Shown in pieces: positions 45,600-55,840 of a stretch of 64,000 bases of DNA. This stretch comes from Alloalcanivorax dieselolei B5. Lineage in GTDB: Bacteria; Pseudomonadota; Gammaproteobacteria; Pseudomonadales; Alcanivoracaceae. Under the pieces are notes generated by a model, which was given only the letters and a program-made list of their open reading frames with translations, was not told the DNA's origin and ran no database searches. The first letter of the stretch is position 1. The number at the start of each line of letters is the position of its first letter. The position numbers were made by a program, and so were the translations under genes. Location: positions 4,421,001 to 4,485,000 of the forward strand of contig NC_018691.1 in NCBI RefSeq assembly GCF_000300005.1, in the 5' to 3' direction.

Positions 45600-46208
45600 A
45601 TGGCTACAGAAACCACAGGCAAGCGACCGTACCGGGGCACCGCCGCGCGGGAACGGCGCGCGCAGCGCCGCCAGCAGTTGATCGATGCCGCGACCGAGGT
45701 CTACGGCCACAACGGCTACCGGCATTCCAGTGTCAAACAGGTGTGCGACGCCGCCGGCCTGACCCAGCGCTATTTCTATGAGTCCTTCGGCCACAGTGAT
45801 GAACTTCTGATCGCCTGTTATGAGCAGGCCACCCGACGCCTGCGTGAGCACAACATGGCCGCCGCCGAGGCCGCGGGGGACGATCCGCAGGCTCGCAGCC
45901 GCGCCATGCTGCACTCCTATTTCCAGGAGCTGAAGGACAAACCAAATGTGGCCCGGCTGTTGCTGATCGATATTCGCGGCATCAGCCCGGCGGTGGACCG
46001 GGCCATCAACGATGCCCTGCGGGCCGGCATCCAGAACATGACCCAGGCCCTGGCCCGGCCCGGTCAGCAGTTCGACCCCATGCTCCAGGCCGGCATCCAG
46101 GGCGGCTTCATCCATATCGCGCTGTATTGGATGGCCACCGGTTACGCCCAGCCGGTGGACGCGGTGACGGAAACCGCGCTGAAGATTTGCGCCGCCCTGC
46201 TGGAATAA
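45600..46208 (+). CDS. TetR-family transcriptional regulator
   Basis: A 202-residue regulator with N-terminal helix-turn-helix (ERRAQRRQQLIDAATEVYGHNGYRHSSVKQVCDAAGLTQRYFYESFGHSDELLIACYEQ, about 14-72). The C-terminal ligand domain is helical. It is divergent from the monooxygenase-hydrolase operon, with the palindrome at 45547-45564 between them, so it most likely represses that operon and itself. The ATG at 45600 was preferred to an upstream in-frame one inside the operator. Confidence 0.88.
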   Translation: MATETTGKRPYRGTAARERRAQRRQQLIDAATEVYGHNGYRHSSVKQVCDAAGLTQRYFYESFGHSDELLIACYEQATRRLREHNMAAAEAAGDDPQARSRAMLHSYFQELKDKPNVARLLLIDIRGISPAVDRAINDALRAGIQNMTQALARPGQQFDPMLQAGIQGGFIHIALYWMATGYAQPVDAVTETALKICAALLE

Positions 46209-46278
46209 TCCCCGCCCTACTGCTCCCCGGCAAATCCCCGTACAATGGTGGTTTTCGTTATCTGTGCGGATGCGTCGC

Positions 46279-47157
46279 ATGCGACTGAAATTCACCAAAA
46301 TGCACGGGCTGGGCAACGATTTCGTGGTCGTGGACGGCGTGCGCCAGCCGTTGCCTGAAAACGGCCCGCCATTACCGGCGGAAGAATTACGGCGCCTGGG
46401 CGACCGGCATTTCGGCATCGGCTTCGATCAGATGCTGGTGGTGCAACCGGCCCGCAAAGAAGGCGTGGATTTTCGCTACCGCATTTTCAACAGCGATGGT
46501 TCCGAAGTGAACCAGTGCGGCAACGGCGCCCGCTGCTTCGCCCGCTTCGTCCGTGACGAGGAACTCACCGACAAACACGAGATCCGCGTGGAGACCGCCG
46601 CCGGTGAAATGACGTTACGGGTCACCGACGACGGCCTGGTGACCGTGGATATGGGCGCGCCACGCTGGGCTCCCGAAGCCATTCCCTTCACCGCCAAGGC
46701 GGAAGCGGACCGCTATTTTCTGGTGGCCGGCAACAACGGCTATGAAGTCTCCGCCGTGGGACTGGGCAATCCCCATTGTGTGCTGTTGGTGGAAAACGTG
46801 GACAACGCCCCGGTGGACACCGTCGGGCCGTTACTGGAAAGCCACGAACAGTTTCCCGAGCGGGTCAACGTGGGGTTCATGCAGGTGATCGGCCGTAACG
46901 AGATCCGGCTGCGGGTCTATGAGCGCGGCGCCGGTGAAACCCTGGCCTGCGGCTCCGGTGCCTGCGCCGCGGTTTTGTGCGGCCAGCGCCTCGGCCTGCT
47001 CGACGATACCGTCACCGTGCACCTGCTCGGCGGCACCCTGCAGGTCCACTATCCTTACAGCAGCCAGGACGGCCACAGCGGCGTATTGATGACAGGGCCG
47101 GCAAGCCGTGTCTATGATGGCGCCATCGACATTCCGCAGCCGAGCAAAGCCCGTTGA
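46279..47157 (+). CDS. dapF: Diaminopimelate epimerase
   Basis: Interconverts LL- and meso-diaminopimelate for lysine and peptidoglycan. It is 292 residues with the two catalytic cysteines visible in CGNGARCFARF and GETLACGSGACAA. The start region TKMHGLGNDFVVVDG is typical. Three possible starts (46264 GTG, 46270 and 46279 ATG) lie close together; 46279 best matches homologues. Opens the dapF-DUF484-xerC-yigB run known from both E. coli and Pseudomonas. Confidence 0.95.
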   Translation: MRLKFTKMHGLGNDFVVVDGVRQPLPENGPPLPAEELRRLGDRHFGIGFDQMLVVQPARKEGVDFRYRIFNSDGSEVNQCGNGARCFARFVRDEELTDKHEIRVETAAGEMTLRVTDDGLVTVDMGAPRWAPEAIPFTAKAEADRYFLVAGNNGYEVSAVGLGNPHCVLLVENVDNAPVDTVGPLLESHEQFPERVNVGFMQVIGRNEIRLRVYERGAGETLACGSGACAAVLCGQRLGLLDDTVTVHLLGGTLQVHYPYSSQDGHSGVLMTGPASRVYDGAIDIPQPSKAR

Positions 47158-47179
47158 GCCAACCCACGGGGATGATTTC

Positions 47180-47893
47180 ATGAGCGAGCAAAAGCCCACC
47201 AGCGCCGACCAGGTCGCCGCTTTCCTGCGCCAGCACCCGGACTATTTCCAGCAACGGCCGGAGCTGCTGGAGCTGCTGCGGCTGCCGGACGCCCGCGGCC
47301 AGGCGGTTTCTTTGCTGGAACGCCAGGCGGCGATCCTGCGCGAACGCAATCAGGAGTTACGCGAACGCCTGAACGGCCTGCTTGATGTGGCACGGGAAAA
47401 TGACCGTCTGTTCGAACTGACGCGAAGCCTGACCCTGGCCCTGCTGGAAGCACGCACCCCCGACAAGCTGTTCCGGGGCCTGGTGCGTACCCTGGAAGAC
47501 GACTTCCATTGCGACGCCGTGGCTTTGCTGCTGCACGACCGCGAGATCCCGATTCTCGGCGAATTGCGCAAGCAGGTACGGCTGATCGACGATGAAGCGC
47601 TGCCCTCCGGCCTGGCGCCGATGCTACGTCCGGGCAAGTCGGTGTGCGGCGTGTTCCGCCAGGAAGAGCTGAAAGCACTGTTCCAGGACCAGGGCGAGCA
47701 GGTGCAATCCGCCGCCCTGATCCCGCTGGATTTCCATGGCCCGGTCGGTCTGCTGGCCATCGGCAGCCGCGACGCCATGCACTTCCGCAGCGGCATGGAC
47801 ACCCTGTTCATCAACCACCTGGGCGACATTCTGGCACGCCGTCTCAGCGAAGTGGGCCGTTCCAGTACCGCCCGCCAGGCGCAACGGGCCTGA
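47180..47893 (+). CDS. DUF484-family protein
   Basis: A 237-residue cytoplasmic protein. It contains an N-terminal helical part (VAAFLRQHPDYFQQRPELLELLRLPD), a coiled coil (about 45-90) and a GAF-like domain with DFHCDAVALLLHDRE and GLLAIGSRDAMHF. The family always stands between dapF and xerC, but its function is unknown. The ATG at 47180 starts 22 bases after dapF; GGGGA precedes it. Confidence 0.88.
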   Translation: MSEQKPTSADQVAAFLRQHPDYFQQRPELLELLRLPDARGQAVSLLERQAAILRERNQELRERLNGLLDVARENDRLFELTRSLTLALLEARTPDKLFRGLVRTLEDDFHCDAVALLLHDREIPILGELRKQVRLIDDEALPSGLAPMLRPGKSVCGVFRQEELKALFQDQGEQVQSAALIPLDFHGPVGLLAIGSRDAMHFRSGMDTLFINHLGDILARRLSEVGRSSTARQAQRA

Positions 47894-47897
47894 CCCG

Positions 47898-48806
47898 GTG
47901 ACCGCCGCCAGCGACGCTGATTGGGTGGCGGATTTTATCCGTCATCTGGACAGCGAGCGGCGGCTTTCCGCCAACACCGTCAAACATTACCGCCGTGACC
48001 TTGAGCGCGCCCGACAGGCCCTGGACAGCCTCCACTGGCGCCGCGTCACGGTGCACGATCTGCGTGCCCTGGTGGCACGGCTGCACCGGCAGGGTCTCGG
48101 CGGACGAAGCCTGCAACGCCTGCTGTCCACGTTGCGCACCTTTTTTCACTTCCTGATCCGGGAAGGCCGGGTCAGCGACAATCCAGCCCTGGATATCCGT
48201 GCTCCGAAAAGCGGTAAACGGCTGCCCAAGGCCCTGGACGCCGACCAGACCCGCCATTTGCTCGATAGCGAAGGGGCCAGCGGCACGCCTCTGGACCGGC
48301 GCGACCAGGCCATGATGGAACTGCTCTATGGCGGCGGCCTGCGGCTGGCGGAATTGATCAGCCTGGATCTGGACAGCGTCGATATCAACGCCGGCCAGGT
48401 GCGGGTCACCGGCAAGGGCAACAAAACCCGCCTGCTGCCCGTGGGCAAGCCGGCCCTGGCCGCCCTGCGCCGCTGGCTGTCGGTGCGGGGCCAGTTCACA
48501 TCCCCGGACCAGCGAGCCCTGTTCGTCAGCCAGCGCGGGCGGCGGGTGTCACCGGCCACGGTGCAGCAGCGGCTGCGTCAGGCCGCGGTTAAGCGGGGCC
48601 TTGGCGAGCATCTGCACCCGCATAAGCTGCGCCATTCCTACGCCACCCATCTGCTGGAGTCCTCCGGCGATCTGCGCGCGGTGCAGGAGCTGCTCGGCCA
48701 CGCCAATCTCAGCACCACCCAGGTCTATACCCACCTGGATTTCCAGCATCTGGCACGGATCTACGACGGCGCCCACCCGCGTGCCCAGCGCAAGAAAGAC
48801 GATTGA
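47898..48806 (+). CDS. xerC: Tyrosine recombinase XerC
   Basis: Site-specific recombinase resolving chromosome dimers at dif with XerD, 302 residues. The N-terminal core-binding SAM-like domain (5-90) precedes the catalytic domain. Catalytic residues are Arg149 ([10 protein letters not shown]), His242 and Arg245 ([14 protein letters not shown]), His268 ([15 protein letters not shown]) and nucleophile Tyr277. The start is GTG at 47898, four bases after the DUF484 stop. Confidence 0.95.
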   Translation: MTAASDADWVADFIRHLDSERRLSANTVKHYRRDLERARQALDSLHWRRVTVHDLRALVARLHRQGLGGRSLQRLLSTLRTFFHFLIREGRVSDNPALDIRAPKSGKRLPKALDADQTRHLLDSEGASGTPLDRRDQAMMELLYGGGLRLAELISLDLDSVDINAGQVRVTGKGNKTRLLPVGKPALAALRRWLSVRGQFTSPDQRALFVSQRGRRVSPATVQQRLRQAAVKRGLGEHLHPHKLRHSYATHLLESSGDLRAVQELLGHANLSTTQVYTHLDFQHLARIYDGAHPRAQRKKDD

Positions 48807-48875
48807 TCGCGGCGGATTGATCGGGGATAGTGGATAGCCTGCTGCCCCGATCAACCCGCTGTTCGCCGATTTCCT

Positions 48876-49583
48876 ATGACTGGACTGAAACTGATCACCT
48901 TCGACCTGGACAATACCCTCTGGCCGGTGGACGAGGTGATTCGTCAGGCGGAACGCACCTGCGGTGCCTGGATCACCGAGCATCATCCGGAGGCGTCCGC
49001 GGCGCTGACCGCCGAGCGCATCCGCTCGGTACGTGACCGGCTGATCGGCGAGCAACCGGACTATCTCAACAATCTGACCCGGCTGCGCCGGGACGCCATG
49101 GCCCAGGCCTTTATCGAGGCCGGCTTCGCTGAGCGCGAGGCCCGCCACATCGCCCAGGATGCCTTTCTGGTGTTCCACGAAGCGCGCAATAAAGTCAGTT
49201 TTTTCCCCGGCGCGCTGGAAGTGCTGGAAACCCTGGCGGACAGCTACACCCTGGGCGCGCTCAGCAACGGCAACGCCGACCTGGAGCGAATCGGCATTCG
49301 CGATCTGTTTGCTTTCCACCATTCAGCGGAAAGCATCGGCAAACGCAAACCGGAAGCGGACATGTTCCGCGCCGCCCTGCACAGCGCCGGCGTCACCGCC
49401 ACCCAGGCGGTGCATGTGGGCGACCATCCACTGGAGGATGTGGACGCGGCACGTCAGCATGGTTTCCATGCGGTGTGGGCCAATCTGATCGATCTGTCCT
49501 GGCCTTCGGATCTGGATCAGCCGAGCCATTACATCCACAACCTTCACGAACTCACCGACCTGCTGCCCCTGTTCGATGACTGA
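48876..49583 (+). CDS. yigB: HAD-superfamily phosphatase, YigB-like
   Basis: A 235-residue HAD hydrolase. Motif I FDLDNTLWPVDEV (nucleophile Asp10, acid/base Asp12), motif II GALSNGNAD, motif III Lys in GKRKPEADMF, and motif IV HVGDHPLEDVDAAR. Position after xerC matches E. coli yigB, an FMN/pyrimidine phosphatase of riboflavin synthesis. Activity assignment rests on that position and the motifs. It overlaps the next gene by eight bases. Confidence 0.85.
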   Translation: MTGLKLITFDLDNTLWPVDEVIRQAERTCGAWITEHHPEASAALTAERIRSVRDRLIGEQPDYLNNLTRLRRDAMAQAFIEAGFAEREARHIAQDAFLVFHEARNKVSFFPGALEVLETLADSYTLGALSNGNADLERIGIRDLFAFHHSAESIGKRKPEADMFRAALHSAGVTATQAVHVGDHPLEDVDAARQHGFHAVWANLIDLSWPSDLDQPSHYIHNLHELTDLLPLFDD

Positions 49584-49899
49584 TCAAACGCAACGTCTCA
49601 CCACCCTGCTCGACCAACTGCAACGGGAACTGCAACGGCTGGATCTGTGGGAAACACGGCCGCCCGCGCCCGAGGCCTTCGAGAGCCTTACCCCGTTTTT
49701 CGCCGATACCATGGTGTTCAGCCAGTGGCTGCAATGGGTGTTCATCGCCCGATTCCGGGCCCTGCTGGAAGGGGAGTACCCGCTGCCGGCGCAGTGCGAC
49801 GTGGCACCGATGGCGGAGGAAGCACTGAAGGATCTGCCTCAGGACACCGAGGCGCTGGTGACGGTGCTGAAGGAATTCGACGACCACTTTCCGGGGTAA
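49576..49899 (+). CDS. yqcC: YqcC-family protein
   Basis: A 107-residue helical protein with the family text LQRELQRLDLWE, ESLTPFFADTMVFSQWLQWVFIARF, and a pocket motif PLPAQCDVAPMAEEAL. The structure of the E. coli homologue is known to be a four-helix bundle but its function is not. Translationally coupled to yigB by overlap. A REP-like hairpin follows. Confidence 0.85.
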   Translation: MTDQTQRLTTLLDQLQRELQRLDLWETRPPAPEAFESLTPFFADTMVFSQWLQWVFIARFRALLEGEYPLPAQCDVAPMAEEALKDLPQDTEALVTVLKEFDDHFPG

Positions 49900-49937
49900 C
49901 CCGGCCTCGCGAACAAGAATTCCAAGGTTTCTACAAG

Positions 49938-50015
49938 GCCGCTGTAGGAGCTTGCCCTGCAAGCGAATCTTCTAGGGTCAAACCCTTCGCTTGCAGGGCA
50001 AGCTCCTACAGCGGC
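49938..50015. repeat. REP-like hairpin, copy 2 (yqcC/elbB)
   Basis: Perfect 30-bp arms (49938-49967 and 49986-50015) with the same core as copy 1, except CTTGCCCTGC in place of CTTGCCTGC on both arms. Compensated change on both sides keeps the stem. A small inner stem GGGT/ACCC extends it. Confidence 0.9.
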
Positions 50016-50085
50016 TTCGTAGTCCGGTCTGTGGGAAACGGCCGGGCGGCCCTCCGCTCAAGAGCCGCGACCGGTCCGCCTCCGA

Positions 50086-50736
50086 TCAGCCCGCCATGGA
50101 CAGAATCTTGTCCACCAGCTTCTCGATACCCGCGGCGGCTTCCTTGATGCTGCCGGCTTCCATGTAGGCCGGCGTGGTCACCAGACGGTTTTCCTCGTCG
50201 ACGACAAAGTCGTCCACCGGACACGGTTGATGGCGCCCGCCCATCTGTTCGATGGCGGCGGCCACTTCGGTGTTGGAGCCGATGGTACAGGTGGCGTCGC
50301 CGAACAGCAGACCGGTCATGGTCGGGGAAATGCAGATCAGGCCCACGGGCTTGCCGGCCTTGTGCACGGCCTGGATGAAGTCCTTCACCGGCGGATGGAT
50401 GCTCATCTCCGCCCCTTTGAAGGCGAAGTCACACAGGTTCTTGGCGACACCGAACCCACCGGGCACGATCAGGGCGTCATAGTCTTCCGCTTTCGCCTGA
50501 CCCAGCTCGATCACTTCACCGCGCGCCAGCCGCGCCGCTTCCTTGAGCACATTGCGGGTCTCGCCCTCGTCCACCTCGCCGGTGAGGTGATTGATCACAT
50601 GCGCCTGCTCGATGTCCGGCGCGATGCACTGATAGGTCACACCGGCCCGGTCCAGGGCCAGCAAGGTAATGGTGGTCTCATAGATTTCGCTGCCGTCATA
50701 GACGCCACAGCCTGCCAGTAATACGGCTACTTTCAT
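50086..50736 (-). CDS. elbB: Glyoxalase/isoprenoid-biosynthesis-associated ElbB
   Basis: A 216-residue DJ-1/PfpI-fold protein matching E. coli ElbB: AVLLAGCGVYDGSEIYETTITLLALDRAG, LIVPGGFGVAKNL, and the nucleophile elbow VGLICISPTMTG with the Cys. E. coli ElbB has weak glyoxalase activity. The ATG overlaps the DUF502 stop (ATGA), placing it last in the greB-DUF502-elbB run. A REP-like hairpin lies beyond its 3' end. Confidence 0.92.
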   Translation of the reverse strand: MKVAVLLAGCGVYDGSEIYETTITLLALDRAGVTYQCIAPDIEQAHVINHLTGEVDEGETRNVLKEAARLARGEVIELGQAKAEDYDALIVPGGFGVAKNLCDFAFKGAEMSIHPPVKDFIQAVHKAGKPVGLICISPTMTGLLFGDATCTIGSNTEVAAAIEQMGGRHQPCPVDDFVVDEENRLVTTPAYMEAGSIKEAAAGIEKLVDKILSMAG

Positions 50737-51386
50737 GAATGCTCTCCTCGTATTTCGGATCCGTCACTGTCACCCCGCAACAACTGACCACTGCCAGCGC
50801 CGCAGGCCACCACGGATTTCATCATCTGCTCGACACCCACTTGCGGGTGCCGGGTCACCAGATCTTCGTGCACATGGTATATGAAACCGGTGGTGGGATT
50901 GGGCCCGGTGGGCACGAACACGGTCACCCGGCCATTATCATGGTGCGAGGTTATCAAACCCATCACCGAGACGTCCGCCTGACGTCCGTACAGCCATATC
51001 TGGGCCACTTCACCCCGATGAAAAGGACTGTCCTCATCCTTGCCGAAAACCTGAAGAATGATTTCCTTGACCAGCCGGTAGCCCGGCAACCGGGTCATGG
51101 TGCGCGCCTCGAAGCGCTGCCACAACCAGCTTCCCAGGCGGGTCGCCACCAGGGTGCCCACCAGAAAACAGAACACCACCAGCACCGCCACCACCACCCA
51201 GTCGGCGGCGAACTTCGGCAACCCGAAGGTATGCACCACGAATCGGGTGAACGGCGCGATCAGGCTGGTGACCGCATCGTAAAGCCACTTGAAGAAGAAC
51301 GCGATGATCGAGATCGGCAGCAGAATGATGACACCGCCGATCAGCGATTTGCGCACGAAAAACCAAAAACCTCGGTCCGCTTTCAT
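50733..51386 (-). CDS. DUF502-family membrane protein
   Basis: A 217-residue protein with two hydrophobic segments (about 12-34, GGVIILLPISIIAFFF, and 62-84, VVVAVLVVFCFLVGTLVA) and a soluble C-terminal part rich in VFVPTGPNPTTGFIYHV. DUF502 proteins are of unknown function. The start at 51386 overlaps the greB stop (ATGA); a longer frame reaches into greB but is unsupported. The middle gene of three translationally coupled genes. Confidence 0.85.
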   Translation of the reverse strand: MKADRGFWFFVRKSLIGGVIILLPISIIAFFFKWLYDAVTSLIAPFTRFVVHTFGLPKFAADWVVVAVLVVFCFLVGTLVATRLGSWLWQRFEARTMTRLPGYRLVKEIILQVFGKDEDSPFHRGEVAQIWLYGRQADVSVMGLITSHHDNGRVTVFVPTGPNPTTGFIYHVHEDLVTRHPQVGVEQMMKSVVACGAGSGQLLRGDSDGSEIRGEHS

Positions 51387-51898
51387 GGGGCTGCTTCCGG
51401 AAACTGATACCAGATTTTGTTGACGTAGAGACAACGTTCCCCGGCGGGGGTTCTCACCCAGGCTTCGTCGTCCTCCCGTTTGCCAAGCAAGGCGCGGGCC
51501 AGGGGCGCATCGACGCTGATGTAACCGCGTCCGCCGTCGGCCTCATCCGGCCCGACCAGGCGGTACCGGTGAGTCGCGCCGTCCTCGTCTTCCACTTCCA
51601 CCCAGGCGCCAAAGAAGACCTTGCCGGTATCCTCCGGCGGACGGTCCACCACCACCATGCCGTCCAGGCGTTTGCTGAGAAAGCGAATCCGGCGATCGAT
51701 TTCGCGCAGCTGCTTCTTGCCGTAGATATACTCGGCATTCTCCGAACGATCCCCCTGGGCGGCGGCCTCCTGTACCGCCTGCGTCACCTGGGGGCGGGTC
51801 TCTTTCCACAGGGTCTGCAATTCCCGGTTCATGGCTTGATAGCCCTCGGGCGTGATGTATTTTGAACCCGGTTTGCCTTGGGGTCGCCAACGTCCCAT
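51383..51898 (-). CDS. greB: Transcription elongation factor GreB
   Basis: A 171-residue Gre factor that rescues backtracked RNA polymerase. The N-terminal coiled coil contains SKYITPEGYQAMNRELQTLW and the acidic tip GDRSENAEYIYGKKQLREIDRRIRFL (Asp and Glu needed for cleavage). The C-terminal FKBP-like part has VFFGAWVEVEDEDG and VDAPLARALLGK. The start at 51898 follows GAGGAAA; an upstream frame reaches 51994 without a ribosome site. It is slightly longer than E. coli GreB (158). Confidence 0.93.
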   Translation of the reverse strand: MGRWRPQGKPGSKYITPEGYQAMNRELQTLWKETRPQVTQAVQEAAAQGDRSENAEYIYGKKQLREIDRRIRFLSKRLDGMVVVDRPPEDTGKVFFGAWVEVEDEDGATHRYRLVGPDEADGGRGYISVDAPLARALLGKREDDEAWVRTPAGERCLYVNKIWYQFPEAAP

Positions 51899-52100
51899 AA
51901 CTTTCCTCAGAACCTGTTTACCGATCCAGTCCGCCGGCATTGGTGCCCTTTTGCCGGCGCTGCTACACTGCCCACGCGCGCACCGCGCTATCATCTCTCG
52001 ATTGTCACGCCACGGCCAGCGGCGACCCCGGGGCCCGGCGTTGATCCGTTACCGAGACCGCTTACCGAGTCCCTTTATCGAGGCTCTTTGATCGAGGTAG

Positions 52101-53120
<1,020 letters not shown>

Positions 53121-53265
53121 GCAGGCCGCCGCCCTGATCGCGGTCCATGGACCACTACTGTCCCGCAGTTTTATTCATCAAATTGGGAAGATCTGGCTTT
53201 GCCGTACTTTCCGATGCAACGTGGTCTTGACGTCATGAATCAGGGACAGCGCCGCTAAGGACGTC

Positions 53266-53370
53266 TCACCCTCTCCCCCGGCCCCTCTCCCCTCAAGGGA
53301 GAGGGGAGCAAACCAAACCTGTCTATTCGGTCCCCTCTCCCTTGAGGGGAGAGGGACAGGGAGAGGGTGA
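53266..53370. repeat. CCCTCTCCC-type inverted repeat element between hemB and ppk
   Basis: In the 430-base gap, outer 12-bp arms (TCACCCTCTCCC at 53266-53277, complement at 53359-53370) enclose perfect 25-bp inner arms (53283-53307 and 53331-53355) around a 23-base centre. Each inner arm is itself self-complementary, so several alternative folds exist. Resembles widespread palindromic intergenic elements of proteobacteria. No ORF inside. Confidence 0.85.
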
Positions 53371-53447
53371 AACAGCGGCCAAATTTGGCACAGACTCAAC
53401 TGTGTGGGACAGCACTGGTCCACGGAGCGCGACGTTTTCCGCTGTTC

Positions 53448-53471
53448 ACTGTTAACTATCAACTGTTAACT
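53448..53471. repeat. Two ACTGTTAACT direct repeats upstream of the Pho box
   Basis: ACTGTTAACT occurs at 53448-53457 and 53462-53471, spaced 14 bases, each containing the palindrome GTTAAC. Confidence 0.6.
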
Positions 53472-53487
53472 GCTCCATCCCCTCTTC

Positions 53488-53516
53488 CTGTCATTCTCTT
53501 GTCACGTTAATGTCAT
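53488..53516 (+). promoter_or_regulatory. Pho box (three repeats) upstream of ppk
   Basis: Three copies of the PhoB half-site with 11-base periodicity: CTGTCAT (53488-53494), TTGTCAC (53499-53505), ATGTCAT (53510-53516). Consensus half-site is CTGTCAT. It ends 34 bases before the ppk ATG, so PhoB activation during phosphate starvation is expected. Confidence 0.8.
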
Positions 53517-53550
53517 CTAATGAGCGCCTCCCCCGGGCCAGGATGACATC

Positions 53551-55635
53551 ATGAACGCCAACACCAATCAGCCGTCCATGGACTTGAACAGCCCCGAGCA
53601 CTACATCAACCGCGAACTGAGCCTGCTGCAGTTCAACCTGCGGGTGCTGGAGCAGGCCATGGATGAGCGTCACCCTCTGATGGAGCGTCTCAACTTCCTG
53701 CTGATCTTCTCCTCCAACATGGATGAGTTCTTCGAGATCCGGGTGGCGGGGCTGCGCAATCAGATGGAGACCGGCACCGGCACGCCGGGACCGGACGGCA
53801 TGCTGCCCCAGGAAGTGCTGGCGGACATCTCGCGCATTACCCACGAAGCAGTGCAGCGCCAGTATCATATTCTCCAGGGCATCATTTTGCCGGCGTTGGC
53901 GGAAGAGGGCGTGCATTTCCTGCGTCGTGAAGACTGGAACGCCGCCCAGGCCGAATGGGTCAAGAAATACTTCCGTGACCAGGTCTACCCGGTGCTCACG
54001 CCCATCGCCCTGGACCCGGCCCACCCGTTCCCGCGACTGGTCAACAAGAGTCTCAACTTCATCGTGCCGCTGGACGGAAAGGACGCGTTCGGCCGCTCCA
54101 CGGGGCTGGCCATCGTGCCCGCACCGCGCTCACTGCCGCGCCTGATCCGACTGCCCGACGAAGTGTGCGAAAACGGCGACGACAATTTCATCTTTCTCTC
54201 CTCCATGATCCATGCCCACGTCAGCGATCTGTTTCCAGGCATGAAAGCCACCGGCTGCTACCAGTTCCGCGTCACCCGCAACGCGGATCTGGAGGTGGAC
54301 GAGGACGTGGAGGATCTGGCCAGCGCGCTCAAAGGGGAGCTGCTGTCCCGGCGCTACGGCGATGAGGTGCGGCTGGAAGTGGCGGATAACTGCCCGCAGC
54401 ATCTGATCGATTATCTGCTGGAACAGTTTGAACTGGGTCAGGTAGACGCCTATAAGGCCAACGGGCCGGTGAACCTGGCGCGCATGTTCACCAGCGTCAA
54501 CCGGCCGCGCCTGCACTATCCGCCTTTCACCCCGCGGGTGCCGGCACCGGTGCGCAAGTACGAAAGCATTTTCGATGCCATCGATCAGGGCGATATCCTG
54601 CTGCACCACCCGTTCGAGAGTTTCAGCCCAGTGGTCAATCTGCTGGCCGAAGCGGCCCGGGATCCCAAGGTTCTGGCGATCAAACAAACCCTGTATCGCA
54701 CCGGCACCAACTCGGAAATTCTGGATCATCTGGAAACCGCCGCCCGTAATGGCAAGGAAGTTATCGCCGTGGTGGAACTGCGCGCCCGCTTCGACGAGGA
54801 GTCCAACATCGAGGGCGCCCGCCGCCTGCAGGAAGCCGGCGCCATCGTGGTGTACGGCGTGGTGGGTTATAAAACCCACTCGAAGATGCTGCTGGTGCTG
54901 CGCCGGGACGGCGACGGCATGAAGCGCTACGCCCATCTGGGCACTGGCAATTACCACACCAAAACCACCAAGTTCTACACCGACTACGGGCTGCTCACCG
55001 CCGAGCCGGGAATCTGCCAGGACGTGCACAAGATCTTCCAGGAACTCACCGGCATGGGTAAGGCGGCACGGCTCAAGCAACTCAAGCATGCGCCGTTCAC
55101 CCTGCATCCAAGCCTGATGGAATGGATCGAGTTCGAGACCGAGCAGGCCCGTGCCGGCAAACCGGCGCGGATCATCGCCAAGTTCAACTCCCTGACCGAA
55201 GAACGCATCATGCAGGCGCTGTACCGGGCCAGCCAGGCGGGGGTGGAGATCGATTTGATCGTGCGCGGGATCTGCTGTTTGCGACCGGGCATCCCCGGTC
55301 TGTCGGAAAATATCCGGGTACGCTCCATCATCGGCCGCTTCCTGGAGCACACCCGCATCTACCATTTCCACCACGCCGGCGAGGATCTGGTGTACTGCGC
55401 CAGTGCCGACTGGATGGACCGCAATCTGTTCAATCGGGTGGAAACCTGCTTCCCGGTCAATGACCCCAAACTCAAGAAGCAAATACTGGAAGAAGGACTG
55501 CACTTCTATCTGCGAGACAATACCCAGGCCTGGCTGTTGAGCGCGGATGGCAGCTATCAACGCGCCGAACCGGCCGCCGGCGAGGAGCCGTTCCTGGCTC
55601 AACAGGCTTTGCTGGAAGCACTGAGCAACGGCTGA
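53551..55635 (+). CDS. ppk1: Polyphosphate kinase
   Basis: Makes polyphosphate reversibly from ATP. The 694 residues span the four PPK1 domains: N-terminal [23 protein letters not shown], head, and two PLD-like catalytic domains. The phosphorylated histidine is His443 ([14 protein letters not shown]), and a second conserved one is His462 ([15 protein letters not shown]). A Pho box precedes it. ppx, the opposing exopolyphosphatase, lies convergently downstream across a REP-like hairpin. Confidence 0.96.
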   Translation: MNANTNQPSMDLNSPEHYINRELSLLQFNLRVLEQAMDERHPLMERLNFLLIFSSNMDEFFEIRVAGLRNQMETGTGTPGPDGMLPQEVLADISRITHEAVQRQYHILQGIILPALAEEGVHFLRREDWNAAQAEWVKKYFRDQVYPVLTPIALDPAHPFPRLVNKSLNFIVPLDGKDAFGRSTGLAIVPAPRSLPRLIRLPDEVCENGDDNFIFLSSMIHAHVSDLFPGMKATGCYQFRVTRNADLEVDEDVEDLASALKGELLSRRYGDEVRLEVADNCPQHLIDYLLEQFELGQVDAYKANGPVNLARMFTSVNRPRLHYPPFTPRVPAPVRKYESIFDAIDQGDILLHHPFESFSPVVNLLAEAARDPKVLAIKQTLYRTGTNSEILDHLETAARNGKEVIAVVELRARFDEESNIEGARRLQEAGAIVVYGVVGYKTHSKMLLVLRRDGDGMKRYAHLGTGNYHTKTTKFYTDYGLLTAEPGICQDVHKIFQELTGMGKAARLKQLKHAPFTLHPSLMEWIEFETEQARAGKPARIIAKFNSLTEERIMQALYRASQAGVEIDLIVRGICCLRPGIPGLSENIRVRSIIGRFLEHTRIYHFHHAGEDLVYCASADWMDRNLFNRVETCFPVNDPKLKKQILEEGLHFYLRDNTQAWLLSADGSYQRAEPAAGEEPFLAQQALLEALSNG

Positions 55636-55681
55636 CCGGCCTCCTCGTGAGCCCGCAGCTTCCCATTGAGGGGGCTACGAA

Positions 55682-55765
55682 GCCACTGTAGGAGCCAGCC
55701 CTGCTGGCGAATCTCTCGGGATGCCCAGAGCTCAATTCGCTTGCAAGGCAAGCTCCTACAGTGGC
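55682..55765. repeat. REP-like hairpin, copy 3, diverged (ppk/ppx)
   Basis: Outer arms pair perfectly over 14 bp (GCCACTGTAGGAGC at 55682-55695 and its complement at 55752-55765). The inner halves differ: left reads CAGCCCTGCTGGCGAAT, right ATTCGCTTGCAAGGCAA. The right half matches copies 1 and 2, while the left is a different REP subtype, so this copy looks like a composite. Confidence 0.85.
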
Positions 55766-55840
55766 CTTGCAGCAATCGCTGAATCCGGGTCCCCGAAACC
55801 CGCCAGAATTTGGGGTAGCGGAGGGTCCACGGATCGCGAT

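Noticed and set aside
47898-48806. XerC as a mobile-element integrase
   Set aside because: It sits in the conserved dapF-DUF484-xerC-yigB context and matches XerC; no attachment sites or phage genes are visible.
53266-53370. CRISPR array
   Set aside because: Repeats are inverted, not direct with equal spacers, and no cas genes are near.
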